A DNA stretch of 64,000 nt from Desulfocucumis palustris (GCF_002933875.1 NZ_BFAV01000019.1:1-64000), one strand, 5' to 3'; shown: positions 1 through 8,246, counted from the first letter of the stretch. The notes: generated from the letters alone by a model not told the origin. Numbers and translations are program-made.

Positions 1-141
1 GGCATAGAATGATCCCCCTAACGTTAATTTCGTTAAGAGAATCGTATACCCTGCTAGATATTATTGCAACTATAATTTGGAATCACTCTACTAGTATTGA
101 TTACCTGCTTATCAGCGATATGAGCAATAGATGTTTACAAT

Positions 142-1461
142 TTATGGCAGAAGCTCTACTCCCAGACCGGCCAGCTTGCTTCTTTCGCTGCGGTGCAGGG
201 ATATGTGGGCGTATATATCCTGACCTTTAAATTTGTCTATTAGTGTAACCAGGCCGTTGTTGGTGGATGTGAGCCTGCAGTTGTCAATCTGCTGTATGTC
301 TCCGGTGACCACAATTTTTGTACCCTTGCCGGCTCTGGTAATTATTGTTTTTATGTTTTCCTTGGTGAGGTTTTGGGCCTCGTCCACCACAATCCACTGA
401 TTGGGTATGGATCTGCCCCTGATGTAAGTGAGAGCTTCCAGTTCAATAAAGCCCTCTTCCATGAACCTTTTTACTTTTTCGGCGGGATTGGATTTTTCAT
501 CGTATTTTCCCGTGACGAAATTTCTAACCAGGTATTGAAGGTTGTCGTACACCGCTCCCATCCAGGCGCTTATTTTCTCTTCCTTGGTGCCTGGCAGGGC
601 GCCTATATCCCTGCCGTGGGGAATCAGTTCCCTGGTTACCACCAGTTTGTCGTAGCGCCGGGTATTGATCACCTGCTGCAGGCCCGCGGCCAGAGCCAGC
701 AGGGTTTTTCCCGTTCCCGCCGGACCCAGCACGCTGACCAGGTGTAGATCCGGGTCCAGCAGGGCATCCAGTAAAAAAACCTGCTCTATATTATTTTCAG
801 CAGGTGATATACCGAAGGCGTGCGGTTCCCTGGCCAGGGGGCGGATAATCCCGGAGCCGGCGCAGTACCGTCCCAGGTGGGATCCACCCGACGTATCCTT
901 CATTTTTACATATTCATTTGGGATTAAAGCTGAAGAGGGGGCGAAACTGCCCTTTTCGTAAAGGGACTGGACTTCGCTGTCGACTATTTGCAGTTCCGAC
1001 CACCCTGTATAGAGGTTATCCAGGTCAACCCGTTCCACCACGTAATTATCCGCCGGTATGGAGAGCGCGTCGGCTATGATTCTCACGCAAATGTCCTGGG
1101 TAATCAGGGAGACCGCGTCGGTTTTTTGGAGGCCTTTGGTGATGGCCAATATTCTGGTGTCAGTGTGATCCCTGACAAGGGAGGGGGGCAGTTCCACGTC
1201 CAGGTGGTTTATCTCCACCACCACGGTGTGTCCGGAGTCCAGCAGAACCCCATTGTGCAGATTGGGTCGCAGCGAGTCCAGAAATCTGATGGCCTGCCTG
1301 GCGCAATAGCCTCTGGAATCATCAAACCCTTTGAATTTATCCAGTTCACTTACCACGGCCAGAGGGATGACCACTTTGCACGGGTTAAAGGACATCAGTG
1401 TCTGGTCAACGGGTCTGTCCAGCAGAACGTTGGTATCGAGCACCACTGTATTCAATTGCAT
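142..1461 (-). CDS. PIN domain / PhoH-like ATPase
   Basis: This 439-residue protein combines an N-terminal PIN nuclease-like domain (about residues 4-140, opening with VVLDTNVLLD and its first acidic residue Asp9) with a C-terminal PhoH P-loop ATPase. Walker A GPAGTGKT lies at 246-253 and a Walker B IVVDE at about 357-361, followed by TGDIQQID. Known members of this PIN-PhoH family (PhoH2/YlaK type) are linked to RNA unwinding and cleavage; the cellular role here is inferred. The length and domain order are normal and the ATG is preceded by a G-rich stretch. It lies 280 bp downstream of the acyl-CoA synthetase gene on the same strand and is probably transcribed separately. Confidence 0.9.
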   Translation of the reverse strand: MQLNTVVLDTNVLLDRPVDQTLMSFNPCKVVIPLAVVSELDKFKGFDDSRGYCARQAIRFLDSLRPNLHNGVLLDSGHTVVVEINHLDVELPPSLVRDHTDTRILAITKGLQKTDAVSLITQDICVRIIADALSIPADNYVVERVDLDNLYTGWSELQIVDSEVQSLYEKGSFAPSSALIPNEYVKMKDTSGGSHLGRYCAGSGIIRPLAREPHAFGISPAENNIEQVFLLDALLDPDLHLVSVLGPAGTGKTLLALAAGLQQVINTRRYDKLVVTRELIPHGRDIGALPGTKEEKISAWMGAVYDNLQYLVRNFVTGKYDEKSNPAEKVKRFMEEGFIELEALTYIRGRSIPNQWIVVDEAQNLTKENIKTIITRAGKGTKIVVTGDIQQIDNCRLTSTNNGLVTLIDKFKGQDIYAHISLHRSERSKLAGLGVELLP

Positions 1462-1716
1462 TCCCCCATTGCAGTATCATTGCCCAACCTGTTGGTATTG
1501 TAATTTATACCGGTAAAATATCCGGGAAATGAAGGTTAACCTTTTGTTAGGACAATTAAAATATCAAAAAAACGAATTTTAGGGGAATAATAACACGGGT
1601 TTAAAATGCTTTTAACACGGCGGTTTTATAATACAAATGATTTTGATACGTTTTCACAACCTCCTTCTTGTCAAGCCGTCTTATTTTTAGCGGCTATTTT
1701 TTTTGTTATTAAAGGG

Positions 1717-1743
1717 AAAGGGCCGCCTGGCGGCAGCCCCTTT
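1717..1743 (-). terminator. hairpin after the acyl-CoA synthetase gene
   Basis: A GC-rich hairpin (outer arms AAAGGG and CCCTTT, inner CCG/CGG) sits exactly at the 3' end of the minus-strand synthetase gene. The T-rich flank is better on the plus side than on the minus side, so termination efficiency in the gene's own direction is uncertain. Confidence 0.4.
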
Positions 1744-3865
1744 ATTTTAATTTTTCCAGCACGGCCCTGGCGTCCACGGCCAGCGCCCCACCTGGTGTGA
1801 CCATTAAAGGATTGATATCCAGTTCCTTTATTTCCGGGTGTTCCAGGGCCAGTTGGCCCAGCCGCAGCAGACAGTCCGCCACCGCGTCCATATTTCCGCC
1901 GGCGGCTCCCCTGTATCCCGCCAGAAGCTTATAGGCCTTGGTTTCCCGAAGCATGGCCAGCGCTTCCTCCCGGGTGAAGGGAGCTATTCTGAATGCCACA
2001 TCCCTGAACAGCTCGGCGTATATTCCCCCCAGGCCGAATATTACCACCGGGCCGAATTCCGGGTCTCTTTTGATTCCCAGTATGACCTCCACCCCTTCCG
2101 GGCGGAAGGACTGTACCAGCACTCCTTCCACGGCTGCGCCGGGGGCATTGGACTTAACCCTTTGCAGCATTTGCCGGTAGGCTGTTTGAAGGGCGGCTTC
2201 ATCCCGGATATTGAGGCTCACCCCTCCCACATCGGATTTGTGGGATATTTGCCTGCTGATTATTTTTAGCGCCACCGGGTAGCCGATATCTCCGGCCAGG
2301 GCCAGGGCTTCTTCAAGGTTCGCGGCCCTGCGGGAAACCACCGCCGGGATTCCGTAGGCCCCAAGCATGTCCAGCACCGGCTCGTTTACCGTCACGGGGC
2401 CGTCAGCCAGGTGGCCGGTGATGAGTTCTGAAACCGGGGCGGTGTTGATTTCTCCAAGGGTTTCGTACCCGGGAGCTGGCCTGTTTTTTATTTCAGTGTG
2501 ATAGCGGCAGAGCATCGCCAGGGATCTGGCCGCCCTGTCCGGGGAGGGATATACCACTACGTTTCCCTCTGATTCCAGCCGGAGCCTGAATTTTTCCCTG
2601 CTGGGGCCGAATATCCAGACCGCCAGGGGTTTGCCCGGGTGTTTCCCGGCAACCTCCCTGATTACTTCCGATATGTCCAGGGGGTTGTTCTCCGGGTCCT
2701 GGTAGGCCGGGGTTATGCAAATGCAGGCGTCCACGTTGGGGTCCGACAGCACCGTGTCCAGGGAAAGCTTCGCAATGTTCAGATATCCCCTGGACATTCC
2801 CGCGGGCCATATGTCCGCCGGGTTATTGACATCCATCCAGTCCGGCGACATGTCGTTCAGTATTTTTAAAGTATCTCCGGTAAAATCAGCCACTTCAAGC
2901 CCGTGGTCGGCGCAGGCGTCCATGGTGGCTATCCCGGCACCCCCGCTGATGGTCACCACACCGATCCGCCGGCCGGACATATTGGGATAGGCCAGAAATG
3001 TTTTGTTAAGATAATGCATGTCCTCCACGTCCCGCACCCGGATCACGCCGCACTGGCGGAAGGCTGCCCCGAAAACGTGGTCCTCTCCCGCCAGGGAGCC
3101 GCTGTGGGAGCCCGCCGCCCTGGCTCCGGCCTCGCTGCGGCCGGTTTTAAAGCAGAGCAGCGGCTTGCGCCTGCTGGCCTCCGAGGCTATAGCCATAAAC
3201 CGGCGGCCGCCGTGGATGCCTTCCATGTGCATGTTGACCACCCTGGTTTTTTCGTCCAGGGCGAAATATTCCAGCACATCGTTAAAGCCTATGTCGCTGG
3301 CATTGCCGATATCTATCCCCAGACCCATGCCGGCGGTTAAATCCAGGGATGCCGCCAGAAATATTCCGGACTGGCAGACAATGGCGGAATCCGTGGTGGA
3401 TTTATTGAAATCAAGAAAGGAACTGTAAAAATTATTATGCAGGTTGGCCACTCCCAGGGTGTTGGGGCCCACCAGACGGGTTCCGGTTCCTTTTACAGCC
3501 TCCATTAATTCCTGCTGCATTGCCCTGCCTGTTTCGTCCGCGTCGGCGAATCCCTGGGTGATAATGGCCACGGATTTGATTCCCTTGGCTGTACAATCCT
3601 TGACGGCGCCCAGCACGGCTGTCCGGGGAATGGATATAATGGCCAGATCGCTGACTTCCGGCACTTCGGCAACGGATCTGTACACTTTTTTTCCGAGAAT
3701 TTCGCCGCCCTTGGGATTGACGGGGAATATGCGTCCTTTATAGCCGCTGTTTAGCATAACTTCGAAGACATTGAAGGTTCCGGCCCCGGTGCGGGTGGAG
3801 ACCCCGATGATGGTGACCGACTGTGGTTCCAGGTAACCTTTCAATGCGCTGATGGTGGATTCCAA
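1742..3865 (-). CDS. acetate/acyl-CoA ligase (ADP-forming), fused subunits
   Basis: A 707-residue fused alpha-beta NDP-forming acyl-CoA synthetase that interconverts acyl-CoA, ADP and phosphate with the free acid, ATP and CoA. Residues 1-140 form the CoA-binding Rossmann domain (VTIIGVS at 17-23), residues 150-460 the succinyl-CoA-ligase-like part, with the predicted phospho-His in AGSHSGSLAG (His254), and the C-terminal 230 residues the ATP-grasp domain, which has the second conserved His in ISHKSDVGG. The start is TTG with AGGAGG about 11 bases upstream. Its likely role is energy conservation from acetyl- or acyl-CoA, as in fermentative and sulfate-reducing clostridia (inference). A strong inverted repeat lies just upstream. 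Confidence 0.9.
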   Translation of the reverse strand: MESTISALKGYLEPQSVTIIGVSTRTGAGTFNVFEVMLNSGYKGRIFPVNPKGGEILGKKVYRSVAEVPEVSDLAIISIPRTAVLGAVKDCTAKGIKSVAIITQGFADADETGRAMQQELMEAVKGTGTRLVGPNTLGVANLHNNFYSSFLDFNKSTTDSAIVCQSGIFLAASLDLTAGMGLGIDIGNASDIGFNDVLEYFALDEKTRVVNMHMEGIHGGRRFMAIASEASRRKPLLCFKTGRSEAGARAAGSHSGSLAGEDHVFGAAFRQCGVIRVRDVEDMHYLNKTFLAYPNMSGRRIGVVTISGGAGIATMDACADHGLEVADFTGDTLKILNDMSPDWMDVNNPADIWPAGMSRGYLNIAKLSLDTVLSDPNVDACICITPAYQDPENNPLDISEVIREVAGKHPGKPLAVWIFGPSREKFRLRLESEGNVVVYPSPDRAARSLAMLCRYHTEIKNRPAPGYETLGEINTAPVSELITGHLADGPVTVNEPVLDMLGAYGIPAVVSRRAANLEEALALAGDIGYPVALKIISRQISHKSDVGGVSLNIRDEAALQTAYRQMLQRVKSNAPGAAVEGVLVQSFRPEGVEVILGIKRDPEFGPVVIFGLGGIYAELFRDVAFRIAPFTREEALAMLRETKAYKLLAGYRGAAGGNMDAVADCLLRLGQLALEHPEIKELDINPLMVTPGGALAVDARAVLEKLK

Positions 3866-4277
3866 TGCTGTTTCAACCTCCTGTCAAAACTGCGACAAGT
3901 GCGGCAGGAAAAGGTGCTACCTTGTCGCACTTGTCGTTTCTCGTTGTCCATATGATAACCGCCAGAAAAGGAACCGGCCAGACCTGTAAAAATGGAGCTT
4001 GTTTGCCTGGTTCCCATGAAGACAGTTTATGTAACGCAGCAGTTAATTATTGCCTAATTATTAATTTCAATATTACCTGAATTATTCCTCTGTTTTTGTC
4101 AAAATTTTTGTTATTCTCCATGCTTTATTAATGGCAGCCTGGGAGGAGCGGCCAGGTTATCCCGGGGGTAAAATTTCCCCGAGCTAAACTTGATAAAAAG
4201 CAATTTATTAAAGCTCCCGCAATATGTGATAGAATTAATCCAGAAACATATTATATGCGGGCCTGATGGTGATAATT
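3866..4277. other. intergenic region with one strong inverted repeat
   Basis: About 410 bases without a convincing gene separate the synthetase from the MntA-like gene. It holds the inverted repeat described separately and, in its distal half, AT-rich DNA that probably carries the promoter of the MntA-like gene. I could not fix -35 and -10 boxes with confidence. An open frame on the plus strand here has no ribosome binding site. Confidence 0.4.
3893..3936. promoter_or_regulatory. inverted repeat upstream of the acyl-CoA synthetase
   Basis: Perfect 11-base arms CGACAAGTGCG and CGCACTTGTCG are separated by 22 bases. With two G-T wobbles the stem can extend inward to 16 pairs. It lies about 28 bases before the TTG start, just beyond the ribosome binding site, so it could be an operator or an mRNA leader structure. 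No U-tract follows it on either strand. Confidence 0.45.
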
Positions 4278-4736
4278 ATGTACCGGTTTGAAAAAATTAA
4301 GAACGGTGTTTTGAAGCTTATACCCCGGGTAATAGAAATTCTTGGTCAGGACAAGGATATAATATCTGTTTACCTATTTGGCTCATACGCCGAGGATAGA
4401 GCCGGGGACTCCAGCGATGTGGATTTGGCGGTGCTGTTATCCAGGGATTATCCCGCCGCCCTATATTTTGAAAAGAAATTAACTTTGCTTGCCCGGGTAA
4501 CCACATGTCTAAAAACCGATGAAGTGGATTTGATAATTCTCAATCAGGCTCCCCCTTCTCTTGCTTACCGGGTGTTCTGCAAAGGAAAACTTTTATGGGA
4601 AAGAAGTGGGCAGAAAAGCTGGCGTGTAAACTTTCAGGCTCAAACCTACGACCGCTATTTTGACTTTTTACCCGTGGAGAAAATATTGCACGAAGGATTA
4701 ATCAGAAGGATTAAGGAGGGCCGGTTTGGTGGTTGA
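4278..4736 (+). CDS. MntA-type minimal nucleotidyltransferase
   Basis: This protein has the minimal nucleotidyltransferase signature GSYAEDRAGDSSDVDL: Gly35-Ser36 and the metal-binding Asp47 and Asp49, with the later carboxylate probably in DEVDLIIL. In the MntA-HepT toxin-antitoxin family this enzyme is the antitoxin and AMPylates the HEPN toxin HepT. I chose ATG 4278 (MYRFEKI) because the usual family start is MxxF; ATG 4266 is also possible. At about 152 residues it is slightly longer than usual. It overlaps by 8 bases a start codon that opens only a 19-codon HepT-like remnant, so the partner appears lost. Confidence 0.8.
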   Translation: MYRFEKIKNGVLKLIPRVIEILGQDKDIISVYLFGSYAEDRAGDSSDVDLAVLLSRDYPAALYFEKKLTLLARVTTCLKTDEVDLIILNQAPPSLAYRVFCKGKLLWERSGQKSWRVNFQAQTYDRYFDFLPVEKILHEGLIRRIKEGRFGG

Positions 4737-4788
4737 CAGGGTGATTGTGGAGAAACGATTTGCCGGATACGTAATAACCTGGCTATAA
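4729..4788 (+). pseudogene. 5' remnant of a HepT-like (HEPN) toxin gene
   Basis: A GTG start overlaps the MntA-like stop codon, with AAGGAGG about 9 bases before it. The reading frame begins VVDRVIVEKRF, which resembles the usual HepT start (M-V-D-x-x-x-x-x-K), but it ends after 19 codons. The remaining ~110 codons of a HepT are missing, so I read it as a deleted toxin gene. The resemblance rests on about 10 residues only. Confidence 0.45.
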
Positions 4789-4838
4789 AAGTTTATATAG
4801 CAGTTAACCGTCTATATTTGTTAAATAGTAATTAGGGA

Positions 4839-5120
4839 TCAACCGGGTGATCCGCTATCCTTGCCACGCACTTCATTTCTCACGCCTTCAAGTACATCGT
4901 CAATCAGCCTGTCGTCAATTATTTTCATGGCTTTTTCCAGAGAAGTCACAATATCCGGATAATTATTATTGTGTATTTCTTCTAAAACAGGCTGGATACT
5001 TTTCAAATTAATAGTATTGTCTTTTACCATTGCGATCAAAGCGATAACTATTTCATAATCCCTGAGGTCACCGGCTTGAAATTTGGCTTTTAATAGGTTT
5101 GCTAATTCGCTGTGTGTCAC
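4839..5120 (-). CDS. small hypothetical protein
   Basis: A 93-residue, mostly helical, acidic protein with a GTG start and a moderate G-rich ribosome binding site. I do not recognise a family. The pattern of leucines and isoleucines (KSIQPVLEEI, SLEKAMKIID) suggests short amphipathic helices. It stands alone, facing the tail locus on the opposite strand, at the left edge of the accessory region. Confidence 0.55.
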   Translation of the reverse strand: MTHSELANLLKAKFQAGDLRDYEIVIALIAMVKDNTINLKSIQPVLEEIHNNNYPDIVTSLEKAMKIIDDRLIDDVLEGVRNEVRGKDSGSPG

Positions 5121-5401
5121 AAATACACCCCTGAGGTTATTTTAACATAGAGGAGCATTATATCACGATAAATACTCCGCACAAAGGATAAAAACGATCT
5201 TTCCTTTTTTTTCCAGCGGCCTTTACTGGGGCCAAGCTTATTGTGAATGGATGTGCCATCAATTAGTCGCGGGCTTCTGTGATACACAGGCGATATTTTT
5301 TATGCCGGATTGCCTACAATAAATATTAGGGCCTGTTAAAAGAAAACGGGGCCGGGTCAGTTTTTTATAGTAATTTTTAAGCACGATGGAGGTTGGTTAA
5401 T

Positions 5402-5821
5402 GTGTTTAAACCGGTTCACTTTTTAAACGGCAGATTTATGTCACCTTTTTTCCCGGTTTACACCCGCCCCTGGTTTGCAGGTTTTAATATTGAAATTTTA
5501 AATGACCCGCAGACGGTTTATGAAAAAATATTCAGCCCGGGGGCAGACGCTGAGCTGTTTGCGCTGCACATGAAGTCCTCTAAAATACTGCCTGAAGATT
5601 ATTGGGATTTGTACCATGACGGCGAACCTTTATTCAAAAATATTTACTGTAAAGACATTTCTGAAGGTATTTACCTGATGGTGGCCCACCGGCTCACTCC
5701 CGCTTCTATTTTACAGTTTATTTATACAGCCGATAAAAGCAGCCCGCAGGCAGAGCCTTACCATGTAGAAGTGACTTATGACTTTCTTATCAGGGAACCG
5801 GTGCCGGGAATGGCGGGGTAG
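5402..5821 (+). CDS. accessory tail-locus protein, paralogue of the 16.5-kb gene
   Basis: A 139-residue protein of unknown function. GTG 5402 is preferred because GGAGG lies 9 bases before it; an upstream TTG is almost on top of that site. It resembles the product of 16488-16868 along its length: both open with F-x-x-(G)-R-(F/L)-x-x-P-F, have an internal Asp-Ala-Glu-Leu, then (Y/W)-(D/S)-L, an F-x-x-(I/V)-Y-x-K-D-(I/L)-x-E-G turn, and end in a Y-x-F-L strand. The pattern suggests a beta-sandwich. It precedes the tail genes and is followed by a terminator, so it may be a stray copy of a particle accessory subunit. Confidence 0.65.
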   Translation: MFKPVHFLNGRFMSPFFPVYTRPWFAGFNIEILNDPQTVYEKIFSPGADAELFALHMKSSKILPEDYWDLYHDGEPLFKNIYCKDISEGIYLMVAHRLTPASILQFIYTADKSSPQAEPYHVEVTYDFLIREPVPGMAG

Positions 5822-5889
5822 TGGAATTTTTATTCATTCAGGCGGAGCTTCCCTTTATAAATCTTCTTAATTAAAAATGCTTTTTCCGG

Positions 5890-5916
5890 ACACGCTTTTG
5901 GGCGTGTTATTTTTTT
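5890..5916 (+). terminator. Rho-independent terminator
   Basis: A six-pair stem ACACGC / GCGTGT with a TTTTGG loop is followed by TATTTTTTTAT. It separates the first accessory gene from the tail operon. Confidence 0.8.
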
Positions 5917-5926
5917 ATTCACTGTG

Positions 5927-5935
5927 CCTAGTCTA
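5927..5935 (+). promoter_or_regulatory. CCTAtaCTA-type promoter-like word
   Basis: CCTAGTCTA followed by ATTTT lies between the terminator and the first tail gene. It is one of eight similar words that stand in front of gene blocks in this locus, and probably acts as a -10 element. Which RNA polymerase or sigma factor reads it is unknown. Confidence 0.45.
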
Positions 5936-5997
5936 ATTTTAAGTGAGTGTTTGCAAATAGCCGTGTTGATAATGAGCAGGAACGAGGTGTGTAAAAA

Positions 5998-6483
5998 GTG
6001 TCGATGGCGGATGTTTATAATGGCATTTATGAAACCCTTGTAAATGATCAAGAAATCCTAAACTATCTTGGGCTGCTAAATGCCGATGAGGCAACTAAAG
6101 CGAAACACATTCAAAAGAGAGCCAAACCACTGAATTTAGCGGACAACTTGCCTTTAATAACTTATTATGTCTTATCTCCCAAAAGCATGGTTAGTCTGGA
6201 TTGCCCCACGGCCTGCTGTATTTCTCCCGGAAAAAGGGAGGAGGGAAATTCAGAGGTCTATGTTACAAACTTTATATTTGATATCTATACTAATGATGAT
6301 GTTTCACTGGCGCTTACCATAGCCCAAAAAATCAGTGATTTGTTTGAAAGCGCTATACCGTGCTTTGCAAACAGCGTTACTTTTGAGGGGTTGTTTGTGT
6401 CGGCTTACGAAAGTGAGTCTGACCTTGCAAATACTTACTGCTTCACAACGGTAATTCAATTTTCAATGGGTATGGGTAAATAA
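5998..6483 (+). CDS. probable tail terminator / tail completion protein
   Basis: A 161-residue protein directly before the tail tube gene. The GTG start has GAGGTG 8 bases upstream. Its position, size and alternating strand pattern (VYVTNFIFDIYTNDD, YCFTTVIQFSM) fit the tail-terminator/completion proteins that siphoviruses encode just before the major tail protein. The family is not recognisable from sequence alone, so the call rests on synteny. It has Cys-rich turns (DCPTACC at about 62-68), unusual for this class. Its expected role is to cap the tube end; with no head genes it would close a headless tube. Confidence 0.55.
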   Translation: MSMADVYNGIYETLVNDQEILNYLGLLNADEATKAKHIQKRAKPLNLADNLPLITYYVLSPKSMVSLDCPTACCISPGKREEGNSEVYVTNFIFDIYTNDDVSLALTIAQKISDLFESAIPCFANSVTFEGLFVSAYESESDLANTYCFTTVIQFSMGMGK

Positions 6484-6506
6484 TTTAAAGAAAGGGGTTA
6501 TTTTAC

Positions 6507-7271
6507 ATGGCTAAAAAGCTGATTATTAAAGGTGTCGGCACCATGATGGCCAAATGGAAGGACGCCGGCGGGGAGGAGCAGGTTCTAACTCTCGGAACAC
6601 TGCAGAATTTAAAAATCGATATGAACTCCGAGGCTGAGGACATTTTCGGCGGCGACGGCACTTTTCCCATTGACAGCCTGGTAAAAAGCAAGTCCATCGA
6701 GATCACCGGAACTGACGCCAAATTTGACCTGGCCGCGGTGTCCGTGATGCTGGGAGACAGCCTTGAAGAAAATGTGGCCAGTTACGTGTGGGAACTGAAT
6801 GAAATCCATGAAGCGGACGCTTCCGGTAAAATTTCTCTGCAGTATGCGGTGTACTCCGGTGCTGATTCCGACATCAGCATCTACGAGGTGGAGTCCAATA
6901 CCAGGATCACCGGCTCCAATACCGTCAGCGGCAAGGACGTGACCAATACCGGCATGGCCGGTAAAAAGGTCTACGTGAACTACAAACGCGCCTCGGATGT
7001 GGACCTGGTTCGCATTCTAAAAGACACGTCTCCCTTCCCGGTTCACGTGGTGCACCACGGCGCGTTCATGCAGAAGAACGGCAAGCTCCGGGGAATTGAA
7101 ACAGAGCTGTTCTCCTGCAAGGCAAAGGGTAACTTTACCATTGACGCCCAAAGGGCTGCCGCCTCCGCCAGCACTGTTACCCTGCAAATTCATGACCCGG
7201 AAATGGAATGCGGCATGATTGGTACCATCAAGGTGTTTGAAATGGACAAGACTGTTTGTACTCCCGGTTAA
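6507..7271 (+). CDS. major tail (tube) protein
   Basis: A 254-residue protein with a typical major-tail-protein profile: an N-terminal beta-rich domain, the acidic loop DIFGGDGTFPIDSL, and a C-terminal segment with AQRAAASASTVTLQIHDPE. In non-contractile tails, hexamers of this protein stack into the tube around the tape measure. The AAAGGGG site 9 bases before ATG is strong, as expected for the most abundant subunit. The gene is followed by a large RNA hairpin and then by the chaperone pair, the classic siphovirus order. No sheath gene is present, which argues against a contractile particle. Confidence 0.75.
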   Translation: MAKKLIIKGVGTMMAKWKDAGGEEQVLTLGTLQNLKIDMNSEAEDIFGGDGTFPIDSLVKSKSIEITGTDAKFDLAAVSVMLGDSLEENVASYVWELNEIHEADASGKISLQYAVYSGADSDISIYEVESNTRITGSNTVSGKDVTNTGMAGKKVYVNYKRASDVDLVRILKDTSPFPVHVVHHGAFMQKNGKLRGIETELFSCKAKGNFTIDAQRAAASASTVTLQIHDPEMECGMIGTIKVFEMDKTVCTPG

Positions 7272-7359
7272 ATCGCGGCTGTAACCGGTGTGTATTAAGA
7301 CGGTTACTTCACTAATATCTGTGTAATCACCATTGCTTGATGGTTAGTCAGCTTAAAAA

Positions 7360-7413
7360 CCAGTAAATATAATGTGTCGTGGGATGCGGCCCCCTTCTCA
7401 CGGCACTTACTGG
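7360..7413 (+). other. long RNA hairpin after the tail tube gene
   Basis: CCAGTAA at 7360-7366 pairs with TTACTGG at 7407-7413, and inside them an 11-pair stem (7374-7384 with 7396-7406, two G-T wobbles) encloses a C-rich loop. There is no U-tract, so it is more likely a 3' mRNA stabiliser or processing site for the tube transcript than a full terminator. Confidence 0.5.
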
Positions 7414-7461
7414 CTTATTAAAGACGGGGTAAAAATTATTTCAGATGAGGGGGCGGTATGA

Positions 7462-7935
7462 CTGAGCGGCAATGTTGCAACTCTAACCGTTGATGAGGTT
7501 AAAAAAGGTAATTTTGAAGAGCTTCAAAAGATTCTGTCTGAAAACCCGGAATTGGACAACACTGGGAAGGAAGAGGATGGTCTGAGCCAGATAGAGGCTG
7601 ACAGGATTGAACGGGTTATTTTCGAAGACGATGATGAAATAATTCTGCGGGATGGCAAAAAGTATAAAATACCTCCCTGCAGCCTTAAAGACGCCCGTGA
7701 GTTGATAAGGATATTCCGTACCATTAATGTTGATTTGATTATTGTCAACTTCATACCCACCGGCAAGGATGATGAGGATGAGCAAAGGGTCAGGGATTTC
7801 TACAGGGTAATGAAGATTGCCTTTAAGGATTATCCCGGGATTGACCAGGCTTACCTGGAAAAGTACGTTGATCTGAAGATAGCCCGCAAGGTAATTAATA
7901 GTATTCTCGACCTTAATGAAATTAAAAAAAAGTAA
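7462..7935 (+). CDS. tail assembly chaperone (G-like, zero-frame product)
   Basis: An acidic protein of about 157 residues between the tube and tape-measure genes, the place of gpG-type tail assembly chaperones. The frame opens upstream to CTG 7462 (LSGNVATLTVDEV), which has GAGGGGG 8 bases before it. The only ATG near that site (7458) lies in another frame that stops at once. A later TTG at 7552 would drop 30 residues that look like part of the protein, so I prefer the unusual CTG; a one-base indel at 7458-7462 is the alternative. The frame ends in AAA AAA AAG TAA, directly on a slippery heptamer, so part of the product should continue into the next frame. Confidence 0.65.
   Translation: MSGNVATLTVDEVKKGNFEELQKILSENPELDNTGKEEDGLSQIEADRIERVIFEDDDEIILRDGKKYKIPPCSLKDARELIRIFRTINVDLIIVNFIPTGKDDEDEQRVRDFYRVMKIAFKDYPGIDQAYLEKYVDLKIARKVINSILDLNEIKKK
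7926..7932 (+). promoter_or_regulatory. A AAA AAG -1 frameshift site
   Basis: The heptamer A AAA AAG, in the X XXY YYZ register of the chaperone frame, lies immediately before its TAA. A -1 slip re-pairs both tRNAs as AAA AAA and continues with GTA AAC TTT into the downstream open frame. This is the usual arrangement for G/GT tail chaperones. Confidence 0.75.
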
Positions 7936-8246
7936 ACTTTGACGGCCAAAAGGATGTGGCCGGGGTCGTTGACAGGGAAACCGGGCAGCCTTTGGATTGG
8001 GGAGAAATATTTTTCCGTTTGCATCATTACTGTCACTTAAACAGATGGGAAATATATGAGTATACTTTACCGCAGATAGCCGAATTAATGAAGCACACCA
8101 ATAAACATATTGAATTTCAGGTCAGGGTTATGACTGTTCCATTAAAGGCTATGTTTGGTGGTGGTGGGGATGACAATGAAAATGATTACAAGGAGTTTGC
8201 TGAAGAGGATATCGGAATGCTGTCAAGTATGCTAAGCGGACGATAA
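7926..8246 (+). CDS. tail assembly chaperone extension (T-like part of the GT fusion)
   Basis: The -1 frame is open from the slippery site onward and reads KKVNFDGQKDVAGVVDRETG, then about 85 more residues (LDWGEIFFRLHHYCHLNRWEI, ending in GMLSSMLSGR). The part rich in Trp, Tyr and His fits the T domain that bridges tape measure and tube in siphoviruses. A GTG inside (7956) has only a poorly spaced AAGG before it, so independent initiation is unlikely and the fusion product is the better model. Confidence 0.7.
   Translation, partial: KKVNFDGQKDVAGVVDRETGQPLDWGEIFFRLHHYCHLNRWEIYEYTLPQIAELMKHTNKHIEFQVRVMTVPLKAMFGGGGDDNENDYKEFAEEDIGMLSSMLSGR

Noticed and set aside
9-230. Short plus-strand frame at the window start
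   Set aside because: It overlaps the 3' end of the PhoH-like gene on the other strand, has no ribosome binding site and no recognisable motif.
3865-4080. Plus-strand frame upstream of the MntA-like gene
   Set aside because: It crosses the inverted repeat, has no ribosome binding site and its Cys/Gly-rich translation looks random.
5200-5330. Possible transposase scar (minus-strand words like DGTSIHNKLGP)
   Set aside because: Only about a dozen residues resemble IS transposases, and no terminal repeats or other fragments were found.
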